A stretch of DNA of 5,418 bases from Treponema sp. UBA3662 (GTDB lineage: Bacteria > Spirochaetota > Spirochaetia > Treponematales > Treponemataceae): NCBI GenBank assembly GCA_002373205.1, contig DFJV01000147.1, positions 1 to 5,418 of the forward strand. The letters are read 5' to 3'. The notes under the pieces were generated by a model, which saw only the letters and a list, made by a program, of their open reading frames with translations, was not told the DNA's origin and made no database searches. The position numbers and the translations under genes are program-made. Positions 1-5,406 of the stretch are shown in pieces. Numbering within the stretch: position 1 is the stretch's first letter; each line of letters starts with the position of its first letter.

Positions 1-419
1 GCAAAAATCGTAATGCCCATGTTTTTCCACCTCTGATTTTTTACGACGAAAGAAATCAGAAATCCGATGAAAATAAAAACATAGATATAATTTGAAAGCT
101 TGAATGCAATGATTTGAGCCGTAATCGTCGTACCGATGTTTGCACCAAAAATGATTGCGATTGCGACAGGAAGGCTCATCACTCCCGCCGAAACAAATCC
201 GATGACCATTACAGTTGTCGCGCTGGAGCTTTGCAAAATTGCGGTTGAAAAGGCCCCGACCAGAACGCCCAGCAGAGGATTTTTTCCGATTAGGGACATG
301 ACATTTTTGATTCTAGAACCAGCCGCTTTTTTCAGGCTTTCGCTCATCATGTTCATTCCGAACAGGAACATAGCAAGGCCACCCAAAAGCCCGAAAATAA
401 TTTTCAAGTTTGCATTCAT
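1..419 (-). CDS. Na+/phosphate cotransporter family protein (NptA/YjbB-like), N-terminal part, cut by window edge
   Basis: Reading the minus strand from ATG at 419-417 gives 139 open codons with no stop before the window edge. The translation is hydrophobic and matches the Na_Pi_cotrans family (PF02690). After a first membrane segment (about residues 5-25, ending in FLFGMNMMSESLKKAAG) come NPLLGVLVGA, the diagnostic QSSSATT motif at residues 63-69, and GANIGTT at 92-98; a further membrane segment lies near 108-125. In this family the QSSS motif contributes to substrate and sodium binding, and the protein imports phosphate, or in some bacteria exports it, across the inner membrane. The start is supported by a GAGGTG Shine-Dalgarno at 428-423, three bases before the ATG, and by family alignment of the N-terminus. 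Many homologues carry a C-terminal PhoU-like domain, which cannot be checked here. The family call is secure; transport direction is not known. Confidence 0.93.
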   Translation of the reverse strand, partial: MNANLKIIFGLLGGLAMFLFGMNMMSESLKKAAGSRIKNVMSLIGKNPLLGVLVGAFSTAILQSSSATTVMVIGFVSAGVMSLPVAIAIIFGANIGTTITAQIIAFKLSNYIYVFIFIGFLISFVVKNQRWKNMGITIF

Positions 420-460
420 AAACACCTCGTTTCTATCCGAGTGTAGTTTATGAATGTTAG

Positions 461-466
461 ATTATA
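461..466 (-). promoter_or_regulatory. Possible -10 element for the cotransporter gene
   Basis: A perfect TATAAT lies on the minus strand 42 bases upstream of the cotransporter ATG, a reasonable leader length. No good -35 hexamer is found 16-18 bases further upstream. Because the local sequence ATTATAAT is nearly palindromic, TATAAT also occurs on the plus strand (463-468), so direction is not proven. Confidence 0.35.
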
Positions 467-482
467 ATGAAAAAAATGTTAA

Positions 483-745
483 ATTTGGGTAAAATTCTGT
501 ATTAAAAAAGCGCCCCAGTGCGGGCGTCCACATAACACAATTTCCCCGTATCCGTTTAAGCTGCGAGATGATTATGCAACAGGTCTTTATGATATCATGA
601 AATTTAGCGAACCTCAAGGATATTATGGGGTAGACTATTAGGGTATATTTAGTGGCATACAGCGGAGGATTTTTGGATTGGGCATTTTGCAAAAGCGGAC
701 CTAGCTGGGATTGGAGGGGGGGCCAAAGGCACAGTAGAACGATAA
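483..745 (+). pseudogene. Decayed small protein gene with Gly/Ala-rich C-terminal end (tentative)
   Basis: No intact start is visible. Frame 483-641 is open and ends in plausible protein sequence (SPYPFKLRDDYATG, then LYDIMKFSEPQGYYGVDY) at TAG 639-641. A second frame, 653-745, is open directly after TAG 650-652 and reads WHTAEDFWIGHF, then AKADLAGIGGGAKGTVER, with TAA at 743-745 only six bases before a strong terminator hairpin. The two pieces join if both TAG codons were once TGG (Trp) and one base was lost between 641 and 650, giving VDY-W-GYI-W-WHTAEDF. That needs only three lesions, so this looks like a degraded gene rather than random sequence. The Gly/Ala-rich AGIGGGAKG end recalls small exported or bacteriocin-like peptides, but I do not recognise a named family. 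Chance open frames remain a real alternative. Confidence 0.3.
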
Positions 746-751
746 AGCCCT

Positions 752-785
752 GGGTAAAAAATGCCCTCCTTGGCATTTTTTACCC
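752..785. terminator. Bidirectional rho-independent terminator
   Basis: Perfect 14-bp inverted repeat: GGGTAAAAAATGCC (752-765) and GGCATTTTTTACCC (772-785) around a six-base loop. The core ATGCC/GGCAT stem is flanked by A6 and T6, so each strand yields a stem followed by a U-tract. On the plus strand it follows the stop at 743-745 by six bases; on the minus strand it is the first hairpin with a T-tract downstream of the lipoprotein gene ending at 904. It therefore probably ends transcription from both sides. Confidence 0.75.
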
Positions 786-808
786 GTAAGTTTTCTACGA
801 AAACTTAC
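786..808. other. Perfect 10-bp stem-loop abutting the terminator
   Basis: GTAAGTTTTC (786-795) and GAAAACTTAC (799-808) are exact inverted repeats around the triplet TAC. The hairpin starts at the base directly after the preceding terminator. It lacks its own T-tract on either strand, so it is not an ordinary terminator; it may be part of a composite terminator, an mRNA 3'-end stabiliser or a protein-binding palindrome. Confidence 0.6.
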
Positions 809-832
809 CAGTTTTGTCAGCAAACATATGAC

Positions 833-880
833 GCGCCACGCTGGAAGCTTCGCTGCGTGAACCCGTGGCGCTGTTTTTTA
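833..880 (+). terminator. Probable plus-strand rho-independent terminator
   Basis: GCGCCACG (833-840) pairs perfectly with CGTGGCGC (864-871), followed by TGTTTTTTA (872-880). The 23-base loop contains a further small palindrome, GAAGCTTC (844-851), and an alternative CACGC/GCGTG pairing. The T-tract lies only on the plus-strand side, so it would serve plus-strand transcripts coming from the decayed gene region. The large loop makes it less certain than the hairpin at 752-785. Confidence 0.5.
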
Positions 881-903
881 ATGCCCGCTCCAGAATTAAA
901 AGG

Positions 904-1626
904 CTACCAGCTTATGAAGGCTGTTTTTTCAGTTTGAAGGGTAAGGAATTCCAGCATGGGGATGCTAAAGCTAAGGCGCTTGGAATTTTTGCTTGCTTTT
1001 GACTGGCCGATTTTTGCACTGGAGTTTTTTATGCTTTTGCCGTCGGGAACGGTTAGCGTAATGACGATTTTGCCTTTCTGCATGTCGTCTGCGAGTTCCT
1101 GTCCGTAGACAGAGGCAACGAGTTCCTTGTATTCGGTCTGGGTCATCTTTTCGCCCGTGAAGATTGGTGCCATAAAGAGGTCCAGGTAGGTTCTGTCATC
1201 CTGCCCCATTGAATTGTAGAAGCCCTGGAGCAATGCAGGTGAAAGCGTAAGGGTAAGCTTGTTGTTTTCACACTTTACGAACGAAGATGTTTTTACGCCC
1301 TTAAAGGTCTTTTGCTGCTTTAAAGGGACGATTGTTCCGCTTACGATTACAGTCTGCTTGTTGGGAACATTTGCAGAAACTCCGGTAAAGTCGCTTCCGG
1401 TGAATGCTTTTTTAAGGGATGCCGCATTGATTATGTCTTTGCCGCCACCCATGTTTGCAGAGACTCCTTCCAATGCCTGTGACAAATATGCGCCCATGTC
1501 TGCCGTAAAGTCAGTTTTTACGCTGCCGTCGTTCTGCGCTTTAAGCGAAAGGTTGGCGGAGCATGACGCAAATCCAAATAATACCAATAAATAAAATAAT
1601 GTGTAAATGCGTTTTAATGTTTTCAT
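904..1626 (-). CDS. Predicted lipoprotein of unknown function
   Basis: A 240-residue protein starts at ATG 1626-1624. The N-terminus MKTLKRIYTLFYLLVLFGF followed by AS-C has two lysines and an arginine, a hydrophobic core and a relaxed spirochaetal lipobox with the lipid-accepting cysteine at residue 22, so it should be exported and anchored to a membrane. An upstream in-frame TTG at 1692 would add 22 residues before the signal peptide and is unlikely to be the true start. The mature part begins with SLKAQNDGSV and ends with FSIPMLEFL before a terminal Trp; it shows no catalytic motif I can name. The rest is rich in Ser, Thr and Lys with alternating beta-type patterns. It lies 89 bp downstream of, and co-oriented with, the NlpC/P60 gene, so co-transcription is plausible. 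The Shine-Dalgarno is weak (AGGCAG, 13 bases upstream). The likely terminator is at 785-752. Confidence 0.85.
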   Translation of the reverse strand: MKTLKRIYTLFYLLVLFGFASCSANLSLKAQNDGSVKTDFTADMGAYLSQALEGVSANMGGGKDIINAASLKKAFTGSDFTGVSANVPNKQTVIVSGTIVPLKQQKTFKGVKTSSFVKCENNKLTLTLSPALLQGFYNSMGQDDRTYLDLFMAPIFTGEKMTQTEYKELVASVYGQELADDMQKGKIVITLTVPDGKSIKNSSAKIGQSKASKNSKRLSFSIPMLEFLTLQTEKTAFISW

Positions 1627-1715
1627 ACTTATTAAACAACTGCCTTTTGTTTTTGTTACCAATAAAGTTTTCTTGTAAAAAGAGATTTTCAAGGGAGTCC
1701 CTTTGCAGACGGTTT

Positions 1716-2504
1716 TTACTTTGTGTCTTCTTCAAATTTGCTTCTTACAGCCTGACCGTCTATTTCCCTGTCCATTAGGCTGGCCGCTTTTCTTGTACGC
1801 TCGATTGCCTTTTTTACCCGCCGGGCTGCTCTTTCTGCATCCGTAAGGTCTGCATCTTCTGCTTCCAAGTCTTCCGGGGTGGTCTTGTCTTCTGGCGGGG
1901 GTTCATCCCTTGCATCTTCTGCAGCGGCTTTTGCTTCTGTTTCCATTTCGGACTCTCCGGTGCTGGGCAAAAAGCGTCCGTAGCCGTAAAAGCGCTTGCT
2001 CCAATATTTGTCGTCTATGGGAGAAATTATTACTCCAGTTTCGCGGCCTGCACTTGCTGCGTGCAAGAAAAGCCTCTTTCCGTTGAGGGCACCTTCACCG
2101 CGGTACATTCCAAGGTAGATTCCCACGTGAGAAATGTGGAGCACACCCTTGGTATTTTTTACGGCAAAAAAGATTAGGTCTCCGGGTTCACGGTCCTCTT
2201 CTTTTAGATGCTTGCATTTGTCCCACATTCCGCTGGCACTTCTGGGAAGGTTTTCGCGTATGCCGTATTTTGCCGCATAAGCCACCATTCCGCTGCAATC
2301 AAGCCCGTTTTTTGAAAAGCCTGCGTATTTGTAGGGAATGCCCCTTAGGGTTAGCGCGTAGTCAATAAAGTCCTGCCTCTTTTGGCTTACCTGGGCAGTG
2401 CAAGTGTTACCCGCTGCGCACAAGAAGAATGCCAGAAAAAAGGCTGCCATGCTCTTTAAGGGGTTGCGGTGAATGAAACTAAAAAAATTAATACAGTGGG
2501 GCAT
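1716..2504 (-). CDS. Exported NlpC/P60 family cysteine peptidase (peptidoglycan endopeptidase) with charged tail
   Basis: From ATG 2504-2502 the product has 262 residues. Residues 1-37 form a signal peptide: Arg13 and Lys17, a hydrophobic core MAAFFLAFFLCAAG, and probable cleavage after CTA. The NlpC/P60 domain spans about 42-180, with all three catalytic-site residues visible: Cys70 in LDCSGMV, His126 in HISHVGIYLG and His148 in LFLHAAS. PGDLIFF (107-113) is also typical. Family members cut peptide stems of peptidoglycan, usually D-Glu to diamino acid bonds, in the periplasm. Residues about 184-262 form an unusual low-complexity tail, first acidic with Pro (EDARDEPPPEDK), then basic and helical. 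The start is uncertain: GTG at 2531 and ATG at 2450 are in frame, none has a clear ribosome site, and a TATAAT abutting ATG 2504 would favour 2450, but that start leaves the signal peptide without positive charges. The downstream neighbour is a lipoprotein. Confidence 0.92.
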   Translation of the reverse strand: MPHCINFFSFIHRNPLKSMAAFFLAFFLCAAGNTCTAQVSQKRQDFIDYALTLRGIPYKYAGFSKNGLDCSGMVAYAAKYGIRENLPRSASGMWDKCKHLKEEDREPGDLIFFAVKNTKGVLHISHVGIYLGMYRGEGALNGKRLFLHAASAGRETGVIISPIDDKYWSKRFYGYGRFLPSTGESEMETEAKAAAEDARDEPPPEDKTTPEDLEAEDADLTDAERAARRVKKAIERTRKAASLMDREIDGQAVRSKFEEDTK

Positions 2505-2510
2505 ATTATA
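2505..2510 (-). promoter_or_regulatory. Possible -10 element for the NlpC/P60 gene
   Basis: A perfect TATAAT (within TATATAAT) lies on the minus strand directly against the ATG at 2504. If used, transcription would start near 2498 and translation would have to begin at ATG 2450. No convincing -35 hexamer is present at 16-18 bases, so the site may be fortuitous. Confidence 0.3.
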
Positions 2511-2615
2511 TAAATCGGAAGAAATTCGCACTGAATGAAATGCAAAATGTTAAATTTGTCCAAAAATCTACGGTAGCAGGTAGCAGATTGCCATGTCCAA
2601 GGTGTCTTATTTAAA

Positions 2616-2621
2616 AAGGGG
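2616..2621 (+). promoter_or_regulatory. Ribosome binding site of the DUF5104-like lipoprotein gene
   Basis: AAGGGG sits five bases before ATG 2627 and fixes this start over the in-frame Met codons 4 and 7. No convincing -35/-10 pair could be assigned upstream. Confidence 0.65.
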
Positions 2622-2626
2622 CAAAT

Positions 2627-3157
2627 ATGAAAGTAATGAATTTTATGGGTTTTACATTTTCGGCACTGCTGGCACTTTCCATGTCAAGCGTTGTAATGAC
2701 ATCCTGCAGCAGCGAATACGACGAAGTTATGAATGACAGCGAAGATCGTGGACGCGAGAAGTCAGAGCAGTTAATTCGCTACATAAACAACAAAGACGCT
2801 TCGGGCATTAAGGCTATGTTTTCCCAAAGAAACAGAAGCGAGGGGCAGAATCTGGACGCAAAGATAGAAATGCTGATTGACGCATTCCCAAGCGGAATCA
2901 CCGAGTACGAAATAAGCCCCTATGTTGGCGGAAGCAGTGGCTTTGACTCAGGCTCCGTGGAATTCAACGAAGAAACCGCAAGAATCTATATGCCAAGGAT
3001 GGGTCTCAGCTCTGGGGACGAGGACAAGCTTATCATAATAGAATACACGCACATAAACCACGACCATCCAAACCAGGTGGGGGTGAATATGATTTACTAC
3101 AGCAACAACCAGGACGGAACAGAGCTGCAAATAGGCAGCAGATGGAGCAGCCGGTAA
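2627..3157 (+). CDS. Small lipoprotein resembling DUF5104 (unknown function)
   Basis: The product has 176 residues. Residues 1-26 form a signal peptide with Lys2 and a hydrophobic stretch (FMGFTFSALLALSMSSVVM), and a relaxed lipobox, M-T-S-C, places the lipidated cysteine at residue 27; a Ser/acidic linker follows. The mature domain starts with a helix (SEQLIRYINNKDASGIKAMF), then SEGQNLDAKIEMLIDAF, and ends in beta-type strands (KLIIIEYTHINHDHPNQVGV). This order, especially the 'IKNKD...LFS' helix, the 'LD..I..L' helix and the 'IEY...N.D..GV' strand, resembles DUF5104 (PF17117) lipoproteins of Firmicutes and spirochaetes as I remember them; this is from memory and not a search result. The function of the family is unknown. 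It is divergent from the NlpC/P60 gene with about 120 bp between them. The product is complete, with TAA at 3155-3157 and no obvious terminator apart from the hairpin block that follows. Confidence 0.85.
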   Translation: MKVMNFMGFTFSALLALSMSSVVMTSCSSEYDEVMNDSEDRGREKSEQLIRYINNKDASGIKAMFSQRNRSEGQNLDAKIEMLIDAFPSGITEYEISPYVGGSSGFDSGSVEFNEETARIYMPRMGLSSGDEDKLIIIEYTHINHDHPNQVGVNMIYYSNNQDGTELQIGSRWSSR

Positions 3158-3174
3158 AAGACAGCCAGAACAAA

Positions 3175-3323
3175 CCTACGCCGCCGTGTAGGGGCGGGCT
3201 TGCCCGTTCCGTAGGAATGGAGGCGAAAGCCGGAACCCCGAAAGGGCGGTAACGAAAGGCCTATTCGGTCGAATTAGCCAAGGACTTACATGGTGGAGCG
3301 GAGCAGTGCCGTCCAAAAAAAAA
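3175..3323 (+). other. GC-rich hairpin block: candidate structured RNA or dispersed repeat
   Basis: This gene-free stretch can form seven hairpins in a row: CCTAC/GTAGG (3175-3179/3188-3192); CGGGC-TT-GCCCG (3195-3206); CCGTTCC-GTA-GGAATGG (3204-3220, one G-T pair, competing with the previous hairpin for three bases); GGC-GAAA-GCC (3222-3231); CCC-GAAA-GGG (3237-3246); a 22-base hairpin GGC..ATTCG-GT-CGAAT..GCC (3258-3279); and GGA(g)CGG/CCGTCC (3295-3301/3309-3314), followed by A9. Two C-GAAA-G GNRA tetraloops appear only in the plus-strand reading, which suggests a plus-strand RNA. The A-tract rules out a plus-strand terminator. It resembles no riboswitch, ribozyme or housekeeping RNA I know. 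The minus strand is also open across it, but that frame has no protein-like features and overlaps the thrS promoter. Confidence 0.45.
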
Positions 3324-3353
3324 TCAAAGTAACACAGCAAAAAAATCCCGCAC

Positions 3354-3382
3354 TTGATATAAAATAGAAAAAAGTTTATCTT
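3354..3382 (+). promoter_or_regulatory. Sigma-70-type promoter of thrS
   Basis: TTGATA (3354-3359), a 17-base spacer and TATCTT (3377-3382) form a good vegetative-type promoter. Transcription would start near 3389, giving a leader of about 30 bases before ATG 3418. That leader is too short for a T-box or a ThrRS-type autoregulatory operator. A perfect 10-bp palindrome, TGATATATCA (3387-3396), overlaps the expected start point and could be an operator, or chance in AT-rich DNA. Confidence 0.6.
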
Positions 3383-3405
3383 ATGCTGATATATCAAACA
3401 ATAAA

Positions 3406-3410
3406 AAGGT
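3406..3410 (+). promoter_or_regulatory. Ribosome binding site of thrS
   Basis: AAGGT, seven bases before ATG 3418, supports this start. The in-frame stop TGA at 3355-3357 and the absence of any in-frame ATG, GTG or TTG with a ribosome site between it and 3418 exclude a longer protein. Confidence 0.65.
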
Positions 3411-3417
3411 AAAAGAC

Positions 3418-5175
3418 ATGGCTGTTGATGAAAAACTTCAGACTGTACGCCACAGTTGCGCACACGTAATGGCAGAAGCAATCCTTAGATTATTCCCTGG
3501 TACAAAAATCGCTATAGGTCCAGCAATAGACAACGGTTTTTACTACGATTTTGACTTTCCCGCCGACCACAAGATGACAGAATCTGATTTTGGTGAAGTG
3601 GAAAAGGAAATGCGCAAGATTCTTTCCGGCAACCACGACTTTGTACGCAAAGAAGTAAGCAAGGAAGAAGCCCTTAAGCTTTTTGCAGACCAGCCCTACA
3701 AGGTTGAGCTGATTAACGACCTTCCAGAAGGCGAGCTTATTACCACATACGAGCAGGACGGCTACCTTGACCTTTGCCGTGGCCCCCACGTTTCCAACAC
3801 AAAAGAAATCAACGCACAGAGCTTTAAGCTTACAAAGATGGCCGGTGCTTACTGGAAGGGTGATTCATCCCGTCCAATGCTTAACCGCGTTTATGCCGTC
3901 TGTTTCTACAAGCCCAACGACTTAAAAGACTACCTTAAGATGATGGAAGAAGCGGACAAACGCGACCACCGCAAGCTTGGCGTTCAGATGGATTTGTTCC
4001 ACCTTGACCCCGAAGATCCGGGACAGATTTTCTGGCACCCCAACGGATGGCAGATGTACATAACACTCCAGGACTACATGAGGCAGAAGGTTGTGGCAGA
4101 CGGCTACCAGGAAGTGAACACTCCCGCAATCATGCCCCGAACCCTTTGGGAAAGAAGCGGTCACTGGGGCCACTACCAGAAGAACATGTTTGTTACGGAA
4201 AGCGAAAAGCGCCTTTTTGCAGTAAAACCAATGAACTGCCCCGGTGCACTTGAAATTTTCAAGAGCCGCACAAGGAGCTACAAGGACCTTCCACTCCGCC
4301 TGGCAGAATTTGGCCACTGCGTACGCAACGAACCAAGCGGAACCCTGCACGGAATAATGCGTGTACGCGGATTTGTCCAGGACGATGCCCACATAATCTG
4401 TACGGAAGACCAGATTGAAGCGGAAGTAAAGAAGTTCTGCCTTCTTTTGCTTGACGTATACAAGGACTTTGGCTTTGACAAGAACCTCCTCGTAAAGCTT
4501 TCAACAATGCCAGAAGACCATGTTGGAGACGAAAAGACTTGGCAGCATGCAGAATCAGCCCTTAGCGAAGCTTGCAAGGCTGCGGGAATGGAATACGAGA
4601 TTCAGCCGGGAGAAGGTGCATTCTACGGTCCAAAGCTGGAATTTACACTTATAGATGCAATCGGCCGCCAGTGGCAGTGCGGAACAATCCAGCTTGACTA
4701 CCAGCTCCCAAGCGCAGAACGCCTTGACGCAGAATACATTGGTGCGGACAACCAGAAGCACCACCCGGTTATGCTGCACAGAGCAGTTTTGGGAAGCCTT
4801 GAGCGCTTTATGGGAATCCTCATCGAAAACTATGCAGGCGCTTTCCCAGCATGGCTCCACTTTGAACAGGTAGCGGTTGTTCCTGTTGGCAACGACTTTA
4901 ATGCCTATGCGGAAAAAGTTGCGGATTTCCTTGCCGCTGCAAACATCCGTGCAAAGGCCTACACTGGAGACGACAACATGAAGAGCAAGATTAAGGCCAT
5001 CTCTTCCGAGCACAAAACCCCATACATTCTTGTTGTGGGTGCAAAAGAGCAGGAAGAAGAGACCGTAACCTGCCGCTTTAGGTTCAGCTCCCAGTTGCCG
5101 CAAAAGACATTCGCCCTCAAGGAATTCAGGGATTATGTCTTGGACAAGGTTCAGACCCACTACAACGGAATCTAA
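3418..5175 (+). CDS. thrS: Threonyl-tRNA synthetase, form lacking the TGS domain
   Basis: This 585-residue cytoplasmic class II synthetase charges tRNA-Thr with threonine using ATP. The usual N-terminal TGS domain (about 60 residues) is missing: the protein begins at the editing domain, whose metal-like HxxxH (His12, His16) and CxxxH (Cys120, His124 in LCRGPH) removes serine wrongly joined to tRNA-Thr. The catalytic core spans about 185-480, with motif 1 around 230-250, motif 2 (VRNEPSGTLHGIMRVRGF, Arg303) and motif 3 (HRAVLGSLERF, Arg463). The zinc ligands that select threonine are present: Cys274 in NCPG, His325 in QDDAH and His454 in MLHRA. The anticodon-binding domain is about 484-585 (VAVVPVGNDF to KTPYILVVGAKE). 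The standard bacterial enzyme is near 640 residues. It has its own promoter and appears monocistronic. No infC or ribosomal protein gene follows directly, unlike the enterobacterial layout. Confidence 0.98.
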   Translation: MAVDEKLQTVRHSCAHVMAEAILRLFPGTKIAIGPAIDNGFYYDFDFPADHKMTESDFGEVEKEMRKILSGNHDFVRKEVSKEEALKLFADQPYKVELINDLPEGELITTYEQDGYLDLCRGPHVSNTKEINAQSFKLTKMAGAYWKGDSSRPMLNRVYAVCFYKPNDLKDYLKMMEEADKRDHRKLGVQMDLFHLDPEDPGQIFWHPNGWQMYITLQDYMRQKVVADGYQEVNTPAIMPRTLWERSGHWGHYQKNMFVTESEKRLFAVKPMNCPGALEIFKSRTRSYKDLPLRLAEFGHCVRNEPSGTLHGIMRVRGFVQDDAHIICTEDQIEAEVKKFCLLLLDVYKDFGFDKNLLVKLSTMPEDHVGDEKTWQHAESALSEACKAAGMEYEIQPGEGAFYGPKLEFTLIDAIGRQWQCGTIQLDYQLPSAERLDAEYIGADNQKHHPVMLHRAVLGSLERFMGILIENYAGAFPAWLHFEQVAVVPVGNDFNAYAEKVADFLAAANIRAKAYTGDDNMKSKIKAISSEHKTPYILVVGAKEQEEETVTCRFRFSSQLPQKTFALKEFRDYVLDKVQTHYNGI

Positions 5176-5241
5176 GCAAGCGCTGGTTATCAGCACCGTG
5201 TCATTGTCGGGCAAACCAGGCAATCTTTAATATTTGCAAAT

Positions 5242-5338
5242 CAACGCACCCCGCAGCAAGCTACGGGGTATGAGTTCCTCATAAAACGAATCCCCCTGTA
5301 TCAAAACATCCTTACGCGAACCAACGAGGTGTGCGTTG
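5242..5338. repeat. Palindromic element bounded by an 8-bp inverted repeat
   Basis: CAACGCAC (5242-5249) is the exact reverse complement of GTGCGTTG (5331-5338). Inside are a 22-base hairpin at 5248-5269 (ACCCCG..AGC / GCT..CGGGGT, one C/A mismatch) and, directly after it, ATGAG-TTC-CTCAT (5270-5282). No reading frame of note crosses it and no T-tract follows, so it is not a simple terminator. The arrangement resembles REP-type or MITE-like palindromic units, or the subterminal hairpins of IS200/IS605-type elements. Without a second copy in the window this stays an inference. Confidence 0.45.
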
Positions 5339-5360
5339 TTCTTAAAAGGTATTGCAGTCA

Positions 5361-5406
5361 GGGTTGAATACCCTTATTCCGCCCCAAGGGGCGGGGTATT
5401 CAACCC
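5361..5406. repeat. Long nested palindrome (REP-like or IS200-like end structure)
   Basis: Outer arms GGGTTGAATACCC (5361-5373) and GGGTATTCAACCC (5394-5406) are perfect 13-bp inverted repeats. Nested inside is CGCCCC-AA-GGGGCG (5380-5393), which directly abuts the right arm, leaving a six-base bulge (TTATTC) on the left only. Such asymmetric, bulged hairpins are typical of REP/IS200-type ends recognised by Y1 (HUH) transposases. No T-tract follows, which argues against a terminator role. The window ends 12 bases later, so any linked transposase gene cannot be seen. Confidence 0.55.

Noticed and set aside
136..453. 105-codon plus-strand frame over the left edge
   Set aside because: It is antisense to the cotransporter gene, whose family motifs are unmistakable.
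716..722. G7 tract as a phase-variable switch
   Set aside because: The frame 653-745 runs through the tract without needing slippage, seven Gs is short, and the surrounding gene already appears dead.
462..776. 104-codon minus-strand open frame
   Set aside because: It runs through the bidirectional terminator and the decayed plus-strand gene, has no ribosome site, and its translation has no domain-like pattern.
2572..2585. Tandem 7-bp repeat GGTAGCA
   Set aside because: Two copies of a 7-mer in a non-coding gap are easily explained by chance or slippage, and no functional link is visible.
2588..2613. TTGCCA with a TATTTA-like -10 as promoter of the DUF5104-like gene
   Set aside because: The spacing is too short for the better -10, and the predicted start would fall inside the ribosome binding site.
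3176..3481. 101-codon minus-strand open frame across the hairpin block
   Set aside because: It overlaps the thrS promoter and the first codons of thrS antisense. The hairpin structure explains the region better, so it is probably a spurious frame.
5183..5219. CTGGTT/AACCAG inverted repeat after thrS as a terminator
   Set aside because: The stem is only six pairs around a 25-base loop and no T-tract follows.
4555..5223. 222-codon minus-strand open frame within thrS
   Set aside because: It is antisense to a clearly conserved synthetase reading frame and is a by-product of its codon usage.
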